Source: Chitinophaga pinensis (lineage in GTDB: Bacteria; Bacteroidota; Bacteroidia; Chitinophagales; Chitinophagaceae). Taken from it: a stretch of 64,000 bases of DNA. The position numbers were made by a program, and so were the translations under genes. Shown here piece after piece: positions 43,770 to 53,649 of the stretch (the stretch's first letter is position 1; each line of letters starts with the position of its first letter). Below the pieces are notes generated by a model, which worked only from the letters and a program-made list of their open reading frames with translations, searched no databases and was not told the DNA's origin. The stretch spans positions 62,001 to 126,000 of the forward strand of contig NZ_VOHS01000015.1 in the NCBI RefSeq assembly GCF_007896845.1, read 5' to 3'.

Positions 43770-45398
43770 TTAATCTATCCGCAGCCAATCATAATCTGCA
43801 AATCCGCTATCATTGATCTGCGTATTCCGCGTACAGAAGATCCCTACTTTTGCGCCTACCCATCTTCCCGGCTGTGCTGTAAACGGCTTACCGGCATCTA
43901 TAAACTTAGTACCATCCGTACTATAACTAAACTGACATACCGCACCCTTATCCACCTTTACCCGGAACCAACAGGTATTTCCCGCTATTATCGTCAACAC
44001 CTCCTGTTCTTCTGTTGCCCCTTTATCTGCTTTCAGACAGGACGCATAGAGCAATTGCAGCTTGTTTTCTTTCTTTATCAGTGAAATACCTGCATAATCA
44101 ACGCCCATAATGATCAATCCGGTGCGTTCTCCTTCCAGTGCAGGGTTTGGTGTAAACGTACATTTGGTGGTAACGGTAAAACTATCCGCCGGAAACTTCT
44201 GTAATAACAGGTTTGGCACCTGCCAGTAGTTACGGGAAGAGTCAGGCACTTTCGCAGAAAATAAGCGCAATACACCTTTCGCCGGATACATCATCATCCA
44301 TGTAGATACCGGATTCGCCTGCCATTGCCATTGTACACCCAGAATTGCACTATTGAATTCATCAGACTCCGGGGGTGTTACTACTGGCATACCTGTCAGC
44401 GGTTTACGGTAAGTCATCACGGGTTCCCCTTTCCCGTCACCATCCGCATCGGTACCAATCACCGGCCAGTTATTCACCCAATGCATAGGTTGCAGGTGTA
44501 CTACGCGACCGTAAGCTCCTTTATCCTGAAAATGCAGAAACCAGCTGCTACCGGAAGGTATATCCACCCACGCACCCTGATGCGGACCGTTCACCGTACT
44601 CTTTCCCTGATCCATGACGATCTTCTCTTCATAGGGACCATAGATATTCTTTGACCGTAATACCAGTTGCCAACCGGTGCTCACACCACCTGCTGGTGCA
44701 AAAATGTAATAATAACCATTGCGTTTGTACAGTTTAGGGCCTTCCAATGTGGGATGTGCACAATGTCCGTCGAAAACCAATACCCCTTCATCTGTGACAG
44801 CCGTACCGGCTTCATTCATACGGTTGAGTGTCAGGATACTTTTGATACCCGCCCGGCTGCCTGCCCATGCATGTACGAGATAGACTTTGCCGTCATCATC
44901 CCACAGCGGACAAGGATCTATCAAACCTTTACCTGCTTTTACCATAACGGGATCAGACCACGGACCTGTCGCATTTTTTGCTCTGATCATGTATATACCG
45001 AAATCAGGATCAGGGTAATAGATATAAAATTCCCCTTTATGATAACGGATAGAAGGCGCCCATACGCCATTACCATGCTGTACCTTATTAAAATGCTCAA
45101 AAGGCGCCTGCCGCAGCAGGGCATGTCCGGCCAACTGCCAGTTCACGAGGTCTTTCGACTGTAAAATGGGCAATCCCGGCGCCGCATTAAAACTGGATGC
45201 CGTCATGTAAAACTCATTACCCGCCCGGCAGACGTCCGGATCGGAATAATCGGCATTCAATACAGGATTTTTATAGGAACCGTTTCCGAGGTCAGCTACC
45301 CATGAAAGGGAGCGCTGCTGACCATAAAACAAGGTTGGGAGGCACAAACCAGCCAAAATAAATAGCAGCTTTTTCTTCATCTGCAAAGCGTTTTTCAT
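43770..45398 (-). CDS. GH43-family glycoside hydrolase (arabinofuranosidase/xylosidase type)
   Basis: 542-aa exported enzyme; signal peptide ends at FYGQ. Alternative start at Met7 (45380) gives a more standard signal (MKKKLLFILAGL). The five-bladed propeller of GH43 has NADYSDPDV (base Asp), GLIDPCPLWDDDGK (pKa-modulating Asp) and EGPKLYKRNGYYY (acid Glu). A C-terminal beta-sandwich (from about 350) resembles the GH43 xylosidase accessory domain. In this locus it would remove arabinose or xylose side chains from pectin. It is leftward from the divergent LacI gene (62-bp gap) and upstream of susC by 234 bp. Confidence 0.9.
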   Translation of the reverse strand: MKNALQMKKKLLFILAGLCLPTLFYGQQRSLSWVADLGNGSYKNPVLNADYSDPDVCRAGNEFYMTASSFNAAPGLPILQSKDLVNWQLAGHALLRQAPFEHFNKVQHGNGVWAPSIRYHKGEFYIYYPDPDFGIYMIRAKNATGPWSDPVMVKAGKGLIDPCPLWDDDGKVYLVHAWAGSRAGIKSILTLNRMNEAGTAVTDEGVLVFDGHCAHPTLEGPKLYKRNGYYYIFAPAGGVSTGWQLVLRSKNIYGPYEEKIVMDQGKSTVNGPHQGAWVDIPSGSSWFLHFQDKGAYGRVVHLQPMHWVNNWPVIGTDADGDGKGEPVMTYRKPLTGMPVVTPPESDEFNSAILGVQWQWQANPVSTWMMMYPAKGVLRLFSAKVPDSSRNYWQVPNLLLQKFPADSFTVTTKCTFTPNPALEGERTGLIIMGVDYAGISLIKKENKLQLLYASCLKADKGATEEQEVLTIIAGNTCWFRVKVDKGAVCQFSYSTDGTKFIDAGKPFTAQPGRWVGAKVGIFCTRNTQINDSGFADYDWLRID

Positions 45399-45460
45399 AC
45401 GTGTAAGAATGACACTAATATAGTATAAAATAAATTATAAGTATATTTACTCACTACGTT

Positions 45461-46483
45461 ATGAAATTTGAAGCAGCCACTATAAAAGATATAGCCATTG
45501 CGCTGGGGTTATCCACCTCCACTGTGTCCCGTGCATTACGGGACAGTCACGAGATCAGTATCGCTACCAAACAGCTGGTACTGGAATATGCCACGAGGAT
45601 TAATTATCATCCTAATCCCATTGCGCTCAGTCTCAAGGAAAAACGAAGCCGCTCCATCGGGGTGATCGTTGCTGAAATCGCCAACAGCTTTTTCTCGCAG
45701 GCCATCAATGGGATTGAGTCCGTTGCAAAGGATAAGGGGTATAATGTGATGATCTCCCAGACGCATGAGTCCTTTGATAAGGAAGTGATGACCCTGCAAT
45801 ATCTTGCCTCCCGTTCTATCGACGGACTACTGATCTCCGTATCCAGTGGGACCGAGAATCTGGATCACCTGAAAGCCTTGCATGAAAGAGGATTTCCGAT
45901 CGTCTTTTTTGACCGTATTGTGGAGGAGATCCAGACGCATAAGGTGATGGTTGATAATTTCAGGGGAGCATATGACGCTACTTTACACCTGATCAACAAA
46001 GGGTACAAACACATTGCCGTTATTGCAGGACCAGAAAGCCTGTCTATTAGCCGGGAACGTATTGCCGGTTATCGCGAAGCACTGGCCCAGACAAAAGTGA
46101 AACCCGGCAAGGCCCTGATCAAATACAGCCGTTATGCCGGTCTGCATCTGCAGGAAGTAGAACAGGCCGTGAGTCAGTTGCTGAAACTGCGCCCACGACC
46201 TGATGCTATATTCACGGCGTCAGATAAGCTGACCACCAATTGTATGCGGGTATTAAAGAGTAAGGGCATACGCATCCCACAGGACATTGCCTTGGTGGGA
46301 TTCTCTAACTCTGATCTGATAGAATTGCTGCATCCACCGCTGACTGTTGTACGGCAGCCAGCCTTTGAAATGGGACAGATTGCTACGAACCTGCTACTGC
46401 AACTGATAGAAAGTAAAAAGCCCGTGAAGGAGTTTGAAAGAAAAATTCTGAATACAAGTCTTATTGTGCAGGCTTCTTCCTGA
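45461..46483 (+). CDS. LacI-family transcriptional regulator of the pectin locus
   Basis: 340-aa regulator. N-terminal helix-turn-helix (TIKDIAIALGLSTSTVSRALRD-type, residues 7-28) and hinge, then a periplasmic-binding-like effector domain (SIGVIVAEIANSFFSQ, VVFFDR-like PIVFFDRIVEE, HIAVIAGPESLSISRERIAGYRE). It is divergent from the GH43 gene and at the end of the pectin locus. The palindrome at 43719 is the likely binding site. The effector may be a galacturonate-derived metabolite (inference). It ends 2 bp before the convergent gap stop. Confidence 0.94.
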   Translation: MKFEAATIKDIAIALGLSTSTVSRALRDSHEISIATKQLVLEYATRINYHPNPIALSLKEKRSRSIGVIVAEIANSFFSQAINGIESVAKDKGYNVMISQTHESFDKEVMTLQYLASRSIDGLLISVSSGTENLDHLKALHERGFPIVFFDRIVEEIQTHKVMVDNFRGAYDATLHLINKGYKHIAVIAGPESLSISRERIAGYREALAQTKVKPGKALIKYSRYAGLHLQEVEQAVSQLLKLRPRPDAIFTASDKLTTNCMRVLKSKGIRIPQDIALVGFSNSDLIELLHPPLTVVRQPAFEMGQIATNLLLQLIESKKPVKEFERKILNTSLIVQASS

Positions 46484-46485
46484 TA

Positions 46486-47493
46486 TTATGCCTGCGCTGC
46501 TGTCAGCCGTTGTGCCATCTGTACGGTCAGTTCTGCGATCCTGTTGGAGATACCCACCTCGTTATCATACCAGGCGACTACCTTTACCAGATTACCAATG
46601 GTACGTGTCAGACTTGCATCAACAATAGAAGAATGGGTATTACCCAGAATATCGGCTGATACCAGAGGCTCTTCTGTATATTCCAATACACCTTTCAGAT
46701 CAGTGTCTGCATGTTTTTTGAACAGTGCGTTGATCTCTGCTGCGGATGCCGGTTTTACCAGATTCAGTGACATATCTGCTATAGAACCGTCAATCACCGG
46801 TACACGATAAGAGAATCCATCCATTTTGCCTTTCAGTGCAGGCAGTACATCACCGATAGCTTTTGCGGCGCCTGTTGTTGTCGGAATAATTGACTGTGTC
46901 GCTGCACGCGCTCTTCTGTAATCTTTATGAGGCCCGTCCTGTAATAGCTGGTCCATAGTAAATGCATGCACGGTACTCATATAACCGGAAGCAATACCAT
47001 ATTCCTTATCCAGCAGATATAATACCGGTGCGATACAGTTCGTCGTACAGGAAGCCGTAGACAGGATCTCATCTTCATCTGTGATCAGGTCATCATTCAC
47101 ACCTGCTACAATCGTTTTCACATTACCTGTTGCCGGTGCTGTGATCAATACTCTGCCTGCGCCTGCAGTAATATGCTGCTGTGCAAGGTCTTTCTGTGTA
47201 AAACGGCCGGTAGACTCAATAACAACGTCTATACCCAGCTCTCCCCATGGCAGTTTCTCTGGTGCTCTCTCATTCAGTAGAAGAATCTTTTTCCCGTTTA
47301 CAACAAGATGTTTGTCATCGTGCGTAACGGTACCCGGAAACTTACCATGTGAAGTATCATATTTCAGCAGGTGCGCGAGCAACCCGATCTCAGTAAGGTC
47401 ATTAATAGCCACTACCTCTACTCCCTTCTTGTCCTGTAAAGCTCTGAGTGTCATTCTGCCGATACGTCCGAATCCATTAATAGCTACTTTCAT
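46486..47493 (-). CDS. gap: Glyceraldehyde-3-phosphate dehydrogenase, type I
   Basis: Oxidises glyceraldehyde-3-phosphate to 1,3-bisphosphoglycerate with NAD+. 335 aa. N-terminal Rossmann NGFGRIGRMTLRAL, catalytic Cys in STASCTTNCIAPV, TVHAFTMDQLLQDGPHKD, SIIPTTTGAAKA, and WYDNEVGISNRIAEL. Complete. Convergent with the LacI gene; 20 bp after the GlxA-like regulator gene on the same strand, so possibly co-transcribed with it, though no functional link is evident. Confidence 0.98.
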   Translation of the reverse strand: MKVAINGFGRIGRMTLRALQDKKGVEVVAINDLTEIGLLAHLLKYDTSHGKFPGTVTHDDKHLVVNGKKILLLNERAPEKLPWGELGIDVVIESTGRFTQKDLAQQHITAGAGRVLITAPATGNVKTIVAGVNDDLITDEDEILSTASCTTNCIAPVLYLLDKEYGIASGYMSTVHAFTMDQLLQDGPHKDYRRARAATQSIIPTTTGAAKAIGDVLPALKGKMDGFSYRVPVIDGSIADMSLNLVKPASAAEINALFKKHADTDLKGVLEYTEEPLVSADILGNTHSSIVDASLTRTIGNLVKVVAWYDNEVGISNRIAELTVQMAQRLTAAQA

Positions 47494-47513
47494 CGTAATA
47501 TATTTTTAGGTGA

Positions 47514-48518
47514 TCAATGAACAGTTTGTAATGATGTTCTGAAAGTTCTGCGATAGTCGCTGGGCGATACCATCATATGCCGCATAAACGTACGCCGCAT
47601 AGATACAATCCCTCCCAGTCCGCATCTTTCTGCAATCTGCTCCATACTCAGGTCGCTGTCTTCCAGATATTTTCGCGCCATTTCAATACGCAGCTTCTCC
47701 ACAAACTTTCCGGGTGTCATCCCTGTTTCTTTCAGGAATATCCGGTTGAAGTTGCGTAAGCTCATATTGCTGTGTACCGCCAGTTCTTCTACACTCAGGT
47801 CATCCTGCAGATGCTGCATCATCCACGGTTGCAGTTTACCGGCAATGGAGTTTTCCATTGAATGCACCTGCAACAGTGTGCTGAACTGCGATTGATACCC
47901 TGTTCTTTTCAGAAACAATACCAGCTTACGGGCAGCAGCAAGCGCCACATCTCTCCCATAATCTTCCTCTACCAGCGCCAACGCCAGATCAATACCTGAT
48001 GCAACACCACCGGAGGTGTACACGTTCCCATCTCTTGTATAGAAGGGATTTGTATCTACCTTGATATCCGGATAACGACGCTGGAAGTCCTGACTGAATT
48101 CCCAGTGCGTAGTTGCCTGTTTGCCATGTAGTATACCCGCTTCTGCCAATGCATAAGTGCCTACACAAACCGAACCTACCCGACGCAACTTAGGATAAGC
48201 ATCCCGCAGCCAGTTGCAGAAACGTCGCCCAGTCTCCTGATTCCGGATAGAAAATCCAGCTACGATCAAGGTATCTATCGGCCCTTCTACCTCATCAACT
48301 CTCACCGGACAAATAATCTCCACACCACTCTTTGTGGCGAGTTTCTTTGTACTGAGCGGAGAGGCTGTGATGATCTCATATCCGACATCTTCTTTCCCGG
48401 CTGTTTCAGAAAGCATTTTATCGGCAGCTGCGAAGACGTCCAGCGGTCCTGCAATGTCCAGCATATAGGTACCGGGCATAGGCACAATAACGATCCGTTT
48501 TTTATGTTTTGGAGACAT
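47514..48518 (-). CDS. GlxA-family transcriptional regulator (DJ-1/PfpI + AraC)
   Basis: Regulator of 334 aa with an N-terminal DJ-1/PfpI-like alpha/beta domain (about 5-175: RIVIVPMPGTYMLDIAGPLD, VGSVCVGTYALAEAG) and a C-terminal AraC helix-turn-helix pair (about 225-325: LSVEELAVHSNMSLRNFNRIF, LSMEQIAERCGLGGIVSMRR). An open frame reaches 48743, but the extra 75 residues are unlike the family; the ATG at 48518 before SPKHKKRIVIV is preferred and restores a gap to the divergent AraC gene. Targets are unknown. Confidence 0.9.
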   Translation of the reverse strand: MSPKHKKRIVIVPMPGTYMLDIAGPLDVFAAADKMLSETAGKEDVGYEIITASPLSTKKLATKSGVEIICPVRVDEVEGPIDTLIVAGFSIRNQETGRRFCNWLRDAYPKLRRVGSVCVGTYALAEAGILHGKQATTHWEFSQDFQRRYPDIKVDTNPFYTRDGNVYTSGGVASGIDLALALVEEDYGRDVALAAARKLVLFLKRTGYQSQFSTLLQVHSMENSIAGKLQPWMMQHLQDDLSVEELAVHSNMSLRNFNRIFLKETGMTPGKFVEKLRIEMARKYLEDSDLSMEQIAERCGLGGIVSMRRTFMRHMMVSPSDYRRTFRTSLQTVH

Positions 48519-48650
48519 ATAATTGCTTGAACAGGATAAAGGTAACATTGTTTGGGGATGGCACAAATGCCATAAATGATACAATTTGTGCCAAATGAGC
48601 ATGAACCTTTTTTGTCCGGGATAGCACTCCTTTTTCCTTACCTTCGCCTC

Positions 48651-49481
48651 ATGCAAGCTTCCAACGCATATATCACCGGTCACCTCTCCGTTCCTCCCGA
48701 ATGGCAGAACATCTTCGACCCTTTCTACTTCATCCACAACCACAGCTCCTCCCCCGTCACAAAAATCCTCTCCCCTACATTCCAGACCATCCTCGTCTTC
48801 AACTTCTCCTCACCCGGTTTGTTCTTTGTCGAAGAAAATATGCCGGTCACCATCGACAAAAGCATGGTCATCGGCCCCATTAAACTTGCTCACCAATACA
48901 CTATCCCTGCCCATGGTGAAATGCTCGTCGCCAACTTCAAACGTGACGCATTCTACCGCTTCTTCGGCAAACACCTTCAATCCTACACCGACTTCCTCCT
49001 CCACCCTGACGAGATCCTCGGTGAACACTGTTTCGCCGCTTTCTGGGAAACACTTAAAGCATTCAATAGCATGCAGGAACGTGTAGACGCTATTCTTGAT
49101 TTCTCCGCTGTCTATCTCCGCGAAAGGGATAAAGGCTCAGAAGAGATCATCACCGCCGGTGAAACTGACGGCGCCATCAACCCTATCAAAGACATAGCGG
49201 ACAAACAAGGGCAAAGCGAAAGAAATATCCAGTTAAAACATAAAAAGTACCTCGGCTACAACGCGAAAGAAATGAACCGTTACCAACGTTTCCAAAAGGC
49301 ACTGACACGATTACAGGTACAGGCAGAAAACGGTAATATTGACTGGTTTGAGCTGATCCATGAAGGCGGATACTATGATCAAAGCCATCTGATTCACGAT
49401 TTTAACCACTTTTTAGGCCTTTCTCCGGCACAATTCCTGAAATTACAGTCAACGGTATGCATTGCTGGCGGACGATCATAA
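48651..49481 (+). CDS. AraC-family helix-turn-helix regulator
   Basis: 276 aa from the ATG at 48651 (MQASNAYITGHL); an upstream ATG at 48576 adds 25 residues but would run through the probable promoter (TACCTTCG at 48639-48646 resembles the -7 box), so the shorter form is chosen. The N-terminal half has the cupin-like sensor typical of DUF6597-type AraC proteins (HSSSPVTKILSP, VIGPIKLAHQYTI). The C-terminal AraC region includes KDIADKQGQSERNIQLKHK, YQRFQKAL, and GYYDQSHLIHDFNHFLGLSP. It is 42 bp upstream of the quinone-oxidoreductase-like gene and probably controls it. Confidence 0.88.
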   Translation: MQASNAYITGHLSVPPEWQNIFDPFYFIHNHSSSPVTKILSPTFQTILVFNFSSPGLFFVEENMPVTIDKSMVIGPIKLAHQYTIPAHGEMLVANFKRDAFYRFFGKHLQSYTDFLLHPDEILGEHCFAAFWETLKAFNSMQERVDAILDFSAVYLRERDKGSEEIITAGETDGAINPIKDIADKQGQSERNIQLKHKKYLGYNAKEMNRYQRFQKALTRLQVQAENGNIDWFELIHEGGYYDQSHLIHDFNHFLGLSPAQFLKLQSTVCIAGGRS

Positions 49482-49523
49482 TTGGCCCCTAAATTGCCTA
49501 CATTTGTTTCAGTAAGATAGCAC

Positions 49524-50528
49524 ATGAAAGCAATAGTCCTGAAACAGCTCGGTAGTGTCGATAATTTCGCGTTGGCAGATACAGAGCTCCCACATATCAA
49601 CGACAACGAAGTACTCATCAAGATCTCGTCTACCGCCTTTAATCCCATAGATTACCAGATGCGGTCAGGCGCCAACGAAAGCAAACGTATACACTCCCCC
49701 ATATTAGGCAGGGAATTCTCCGGCGTCATTACCGCCAAAGGAAGATCTGTCAGGAATTTTGAAATCGGCGATGACGTTTTCTGCGCTTCTGGCAGTATGG
49801 GCACCAACGGTACCTATGCAGAATATATCGGTGTGCCGCAGCAGATCCTCGCCAGAAAGCCGGTAAATATCAGCTTTGACGAAGCAGCCGCCATGCCGGT
49901 CAGCGCATTGACCGCCTTACAGTGCTGTAACCGCCTGAAGATCTCCACAGAAGAATCCGTTTTTATCAGCGGTGGCGCCGGTGGCGTAGGGTTGGTACTC
50001 ATCAAACTCCTCCTTTCACAAGGAATCAATAAGATAGTCACCACAGCAGGTAATGAAGAAAGCAGACAGCAATTGATCAATGCCGGACTATCCGCCAGAC
50101 AGATCATCGATTATAAAGCAGATAATGTCATCCCGGCTATTATTCAGGCGAATAACAGCCAGTTGTTCGATTACAGCATCGACCTCGTGGGGCGTAAAAT
50201 GTCTGAATTGTGCAGCAATCTCGTAAGACTGAACGGCACCTATGTAGATGTGACCAACTTTGCCACTGATGAAGCCCGGGAAAATCTCTTTAATATCGGC
50301 GCTGTAGTCATGAATATTTCCAATTATGCCTACAGCCTGAAAGGTAATTTCTCCTATTACGGCGAACTCCTCGAGCGCGTAAGGACATTGGTAGAAAAAG
50401 GCATTATCACCCCCTCTCCCGTCAATGTATTAGGTAAGTTCAGTGTAGATACTGTCAGAAAAGCACATACCATGCTGGAGAACAACGAAACCCGCGGACA
50501 TAAGCTGATCATGCGCATCAGCGAGTAA
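49524..50528 (+). CDS. Zinc-independent alcohol dehydrogenase / quinone oxidoreductase-like protein (MDR family)
   Basis: 334-aa medium-chain dehydrogenase/reductase. N-terminal GroES-like part (STAFNPIDYQMRSG, PILGREFSGVITA) and Rossmann part with the GGAGGVGLVLIKLL nucleotide-binding motif. Catalytic-zinc ligands are not evident, placing it with NADP-dependent quinone/enone reductases. It is immediately downstream of the AraC regulator. The substrate is unknown. Confidence 0.92.
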   Translation: MKAIVLKQLGSVDNFALADTELPHINDNEVLIKISSTAFNPIDYQMRSGANESKRIHSPILGREFSGVITAKGRSVRNFEIGDDVFCASGSMGTNGTYAEYIGVPQQILARKPVNISFDEAAAMPVSALTALQCCNRLKISTEESVFISGGAGGVGLVLIKLLLSQGINKIVTTAGNEESRQQLINAGLSARQIIDYKADNVIPAIIQANNSQLFDYSIDLVGRKMSELCSNLVRLNGTYVDVTNFATDEARENLFNIGAVVMNISNYAYSLKGNFSYYGELLERVRTLVEKGIITPSPVNVLGKFSVDTVRKAHTMLENNETRGHKLIMRISE

Positions 50529-50600
50529 AAGCGTTTCAAAGTATACTTGCAGATGGCGGCTGGCAATTCCGGACAAAAAGGCTGATTAATCAGCAATTGA

Positions 50601-50644
50601 AAAAGGGCGCACCAACGCCGTGGAGCGGACGTGTGATGCACCCT
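50601..50644 (-). terminator. Probable terminator of the mannan locus
   Basis: AGGGTGCA pairs with TGCGCCCT on the minus strand (one G-T pair; arms 50637-50644 and 50604-50611) and is followed by TTTTT, 26 bp after the GH76 stop. Confidence 0.55.
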
Positions 50645-50669
50645 GAAATAGAGACATATAGGATATGGA

Positions 50670-51791
50670 TTACTTCTCCGGCGGACAAACCTGCATGAAC
50701 TCAACAGCACTGCTGGCTTCGTAGGACTGTACGATCCCTGTCGGACAAGGTTTCTTATAGTTCCTGTGCATGATCCCCCTCGCAGCATCTCTGTTACCCC
50801 ATGCCATATTAATATTCTTCCTGATCCATGGCAGATATTGCGGTTGATTTGCGTCTTTTACCAATGTCAGCAGATAATGCGCGAGGATCGCTTTTAACAC
50901 GCCCTGCTCATTCCAGTCTCCCTCTGCCGGCAGAATGCCATCAGCGTCAGACATTTTCTGCTGTGTATAATCAGCGCCTTTTTTCGCATTATCGAGATAA
51001 GATTGCTGACCCGTCGCCTTATACAACATTACCGCAGCACCAATGAAAGTACCTTGATTGTAGGTATAATCAGACCAGCCCTTATTACCTCTGATATTGT
51101 TGTCAGCTGCACGACCGGTTGTACTGTCAGTAAGATTCGCTAGTGACCAGCTATACAGATCCTTCGCCTTATCAAGATAGGCTGCTTCCTTAGTGATATT
51201 ATACAATGTCATTGCTGCAATCACTGTCGGGAAATTGATACAGGAATTTTTACCTGTATGCTTGAAATCCCACCACATACCACCATTCTCCTTGTCATAA
51301 GACTCCTGATATACATACCGGAATCCCTCAATAGAACGGTTCAGGTATTCCTGATTGCCGGTGATCTGATGCGCACGTGCCAGTGAAATAATCCACCACA
51401 TCATGTCATCATAGATAAACCATACCACTTTGTTACTCCAGTTATACTTATCATAACGGTTGTAACCTCCCTGATACAGGTCATCAATCAGCTTGCGATG
51501 CGCAGCATCTCCTGTACGCTTATAAGTATCCATGATCAGATCCCAGTACACCGCCTGTGTCCAGATGGCGCCGATATCCTTCTTTTCTGTATTGGAATAA
51601 TACAGTTTGTCCGTCGTACTATAGAAGTACTGATTGAACGTGTTAAACGCAGCCGTAGCATCTTTCGATGTAAAAGATACCGGCGGCAATACTGGTGGCT
51701 CTTCGTTAACCGGCCCCCGTGGGTTGCTCTTGCTGCAGGAAATGCTTGCCAGCAAAACCGCAGCTGTCAGCAGACAGGTGAGACGCTTCAT
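50670..51791 (-). CDS. GH76-family alpha-1,6-mannanase lipoprotein
   Basis: Glycoside hydrolase family 76 (endo-alpha-1,6-mannanase type, acting on yeast or microbial mannan). A longer frame begins at 51812, but the ATG at 51791 gives a standard signal (MKRLTCLLTAAVLLASISC) with the lipobox Cys19. The catalytic paired Asp is seen in WFIYDDMMWWIISLARA, with GGMWWDFKHTGKNSC and NQGTFIGAAVMLYKATG around it. 373 aa, family-typical. It is the last gene of the sigma-FecR-SusC-SusD series. Confidence 0.92.
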   Translation of the reverse strand: MKRLTCLLTAAVLLASISCSKSNPRGPVNEEPPVLPPVSFTSKDATAAFNTFNQYFYSTTDKLYYSNTEKKDIGAIWTQAVYWDLIMDTYKRTGDAAHRKLIDDLYQGGYNRYDKYNWSNKVVWFIYDDMMWWIISLARAHQITGNQEYLNRSIEGFRYVYQESYDKENGGMWWDFKHTGKNSCINFPTVIAAMTLYNITKEAAYLDKAKDLYSWSLANLTDSTTGRAADNNIRGNKGWSDYTYNQGTFIGAAVMLYKATGQQSYLDNAKKGADYTQQKMSDADGILPAEGDWNEQGVLKAILAHYLLTLVKDANQPQYLPWIRKNINMAWGNRDAARGIMHRNYKKPCPTGIVQSYEASSAVEFMQVCPPEK

Positions 51792-51831
51792 AATAGTCGT
51801 ATATGTTAGCATGATAGAAAACTTTATGTAA

Positions 51832-53631
51832 TTACCAGCCCGGATTCTGTACTAACTCCTTGTCATTGTTCACATCGTTGGAAGGCAGCGGGAAGAAATA
51901 ATGACGTTTGTTAAATACGCGTGTTTCAAATACCACTACTTTCAGGAAATCCGGCAGATCGCTGCTGATGTTCAATCCGTACATAGGTCCGTTCTGCGTC
52001 TGCTCGCCTATCTTCCAGCGACGCACATCAAAGAAACGGTTGTTCTCAAACGCCATCTCTACCCTGCGCTCCTTACGGATTGCCTCACGTAAAGCCTCCT
52101 GTCCTACAGGCGCCGGCAGTGATTCGGAACCATATTGTGGTATACCTGCTCTTTCACGGATCAGGTTCAGGTATCTCAGTGCTTCTCCGCTACCCGGTTC
52201 TGCCTCATTAAGACACTCTGCATAACTCAGATAGATCTCTGCAAGACGTAACAATATAACAGAACGGTTGTCTACATCCCATTTACCGGTACCCATCGCT
52301 TTACGTACAATGTAACCGGTCGGAGAATAGTCACCACCACCTGTCTGTTTACCGGAGTTACCCGTATTGTACAGACGTGTAGTGATCTCGCCGAAAGAAG
52401 TATTCAACCATGTACTGCCGTCAAAAGTAATATTTACATAAAAACGTGGTTCTCTGTTTGCCCACTGATTATACACCTCGATCGGATGTGTGTCATTAGG
52501 AGTCTGATACTGGCTGTATCCGGTCTTTACATAACCCGATAACGGATCATCAATGTTTCTGCCATTCTTCGTGAAGAAAGCATCCACCATATTCTGCGTA
52601 GCACCTAAACCACCACTACCCTTTACATCACGGGAGCTGGCTCCATTGTGATAGGGTGTCAGTTCATATTGTCTCGGACCAATAGAACTACCCGGTCTGG
52701 CGAAGATCACTTCCTTGTTCCAGTCCTTCAGAATCACATTACGGCAGGACAGATATGGATCATAATTACCGCTGGCATCATTCTCCCTGTACAAGTCATA
52801 AGTACCCGGTACAAAGGTGCTCAGGAAGCTCTGATAAGCATCCGCAGCTACTTTCCATTTATTCGCATCATAGGTTTGGCTGATCAGGTGTTTACCATCT
52901 TTGTTGATCATATCCGCAAGGTCGGTATTACCATTATACAGCGGACTTGCCGCATACATCAGTGCATTTGCACGGAAAGCCATTGCAGCTCCTTTGGTAA
53001 TACGGCCATAATCTTCTGTTCTGCCCTGTACGGTTGGCAGATCAGCAGCCGCTTTTTCCAGTTCGCTGGAAATAAACGCCACACACTCGTCAAAAGAGCT
53101 GCGTGGCAACTGGATATTCATATCTACAGAAGGCACCTGATCGCCCAATATTACTACCGGTCCATAGATACGGATCAGGTAGAAATAATACATCGCTCTC
53201 AATGCTCTCGCTTCTGCTTTATATCTTTTAATCAGATCGGGTGACAGGTCAGTGATCTTATCCGCATTCTCCATAAATACACTCGCACCACGGATACCGC
53301 GATAGAAGTTACGCCAGTAATCACCTACAAAACCGGAATTCGCATCCCAGTTACCAATATTGATATCATTGGATCTTACAAAACCCCATACAAAATCTGC
53401 TTCATCAGAACCGCCGGTCCATACCCCGCGGTTGCTTTCAGAACCTGCGTCACGCTGACCATATTCATCCGGCACACGGCGGTATACATCGGCCAGAAAA
53501 CGCTCTGCGGTTGACCAGGTTCTGAAAGTTTCTTCAATAGTAAGCCTGTCATCTGGTACCTGATCGAGGTACTTTGAGCAGGATGTGGACATGAGTGCTA
53601 AAACGAGGAATGTATATACTAACTTTTTCAT
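51832..53631 (-). CDS. SusD/RagB-family glycan-binding lipoprotein (mannan locus)
   Basis: 599-aa lipoprotein with lipobox (MSTSCSKY, Cys about 18). SusD features: LDQVPDDRLTIEETFRTW, ALRAMYYFYLIRIYGPVVILG, AFRANALMYAASPLYNG, and the C-terminal RLAEIYLSYAECLNEAE and RRVEMAFENNRFFDVRRWK. Follows its SusC by 18 bp and precedes GH76 by 40 bp. Probably binds mannan-derived oligosaccharides (inference from GH76). Confidence 0.96.
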   Translation of the reverse strand: MKKLVYTFLVLALMSTSCSKYLDQVPDDRLTIEETFRTWSTAERFLADVYRRVPDEYGQRDAGSESNRGVWTGGSDEADFVWGFVRSNDINIGNWDANSGFVGDYWRNFYRGIRGASVFMENADKITDLSPDLIKRYKAEARALRAMYYFYLIRIYGPVVILGDQVPSVDMNIQLPRSSFDECVAFISSELEKAAADLPTVQGRTEDYGRITKGAAMAFRANALMYAASPLYNGNTDLADMINKDGKHLISQTYDANKWKVAADAYQSFLSTFVPGTYDLYRENDASGNYDPYLSCRNVILKDWNKEVIFARPGSSIGPRQYELTPYHNGASSRDVKGSGGLGATQNMVDAFFTKNGRNIDDPLSGYVKTGYSQYQTPNDTHPIEVYNQWANREPRFYVNITFDGSTWLNTSFGEITTRLYNTGNSGKQTGGGDYSPTGYIVRKAMGTGKWDVDNRSVILLRLAEIYLSYAECLNEAEPGSGEALRYLNLIRERAGIPQYGSESLPAPVGQEALREAIRKERRVEMAFENNRFFDVRRWKIGEQTQNGPMYGLNISSDLPDFLKVVVFETRVFNKRHYFFPLPSNDVNNDKELVQNPGW

Positions 53632-53649
53632 GATCAGTTTCTTGTAACG

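Noticed and set aside
48519..48743. 75-residue N-terminal extension of the GlxA-like regulator
   Set aside because: Not family-like, and it runs into the promoter and start of the divergent AraC gene.
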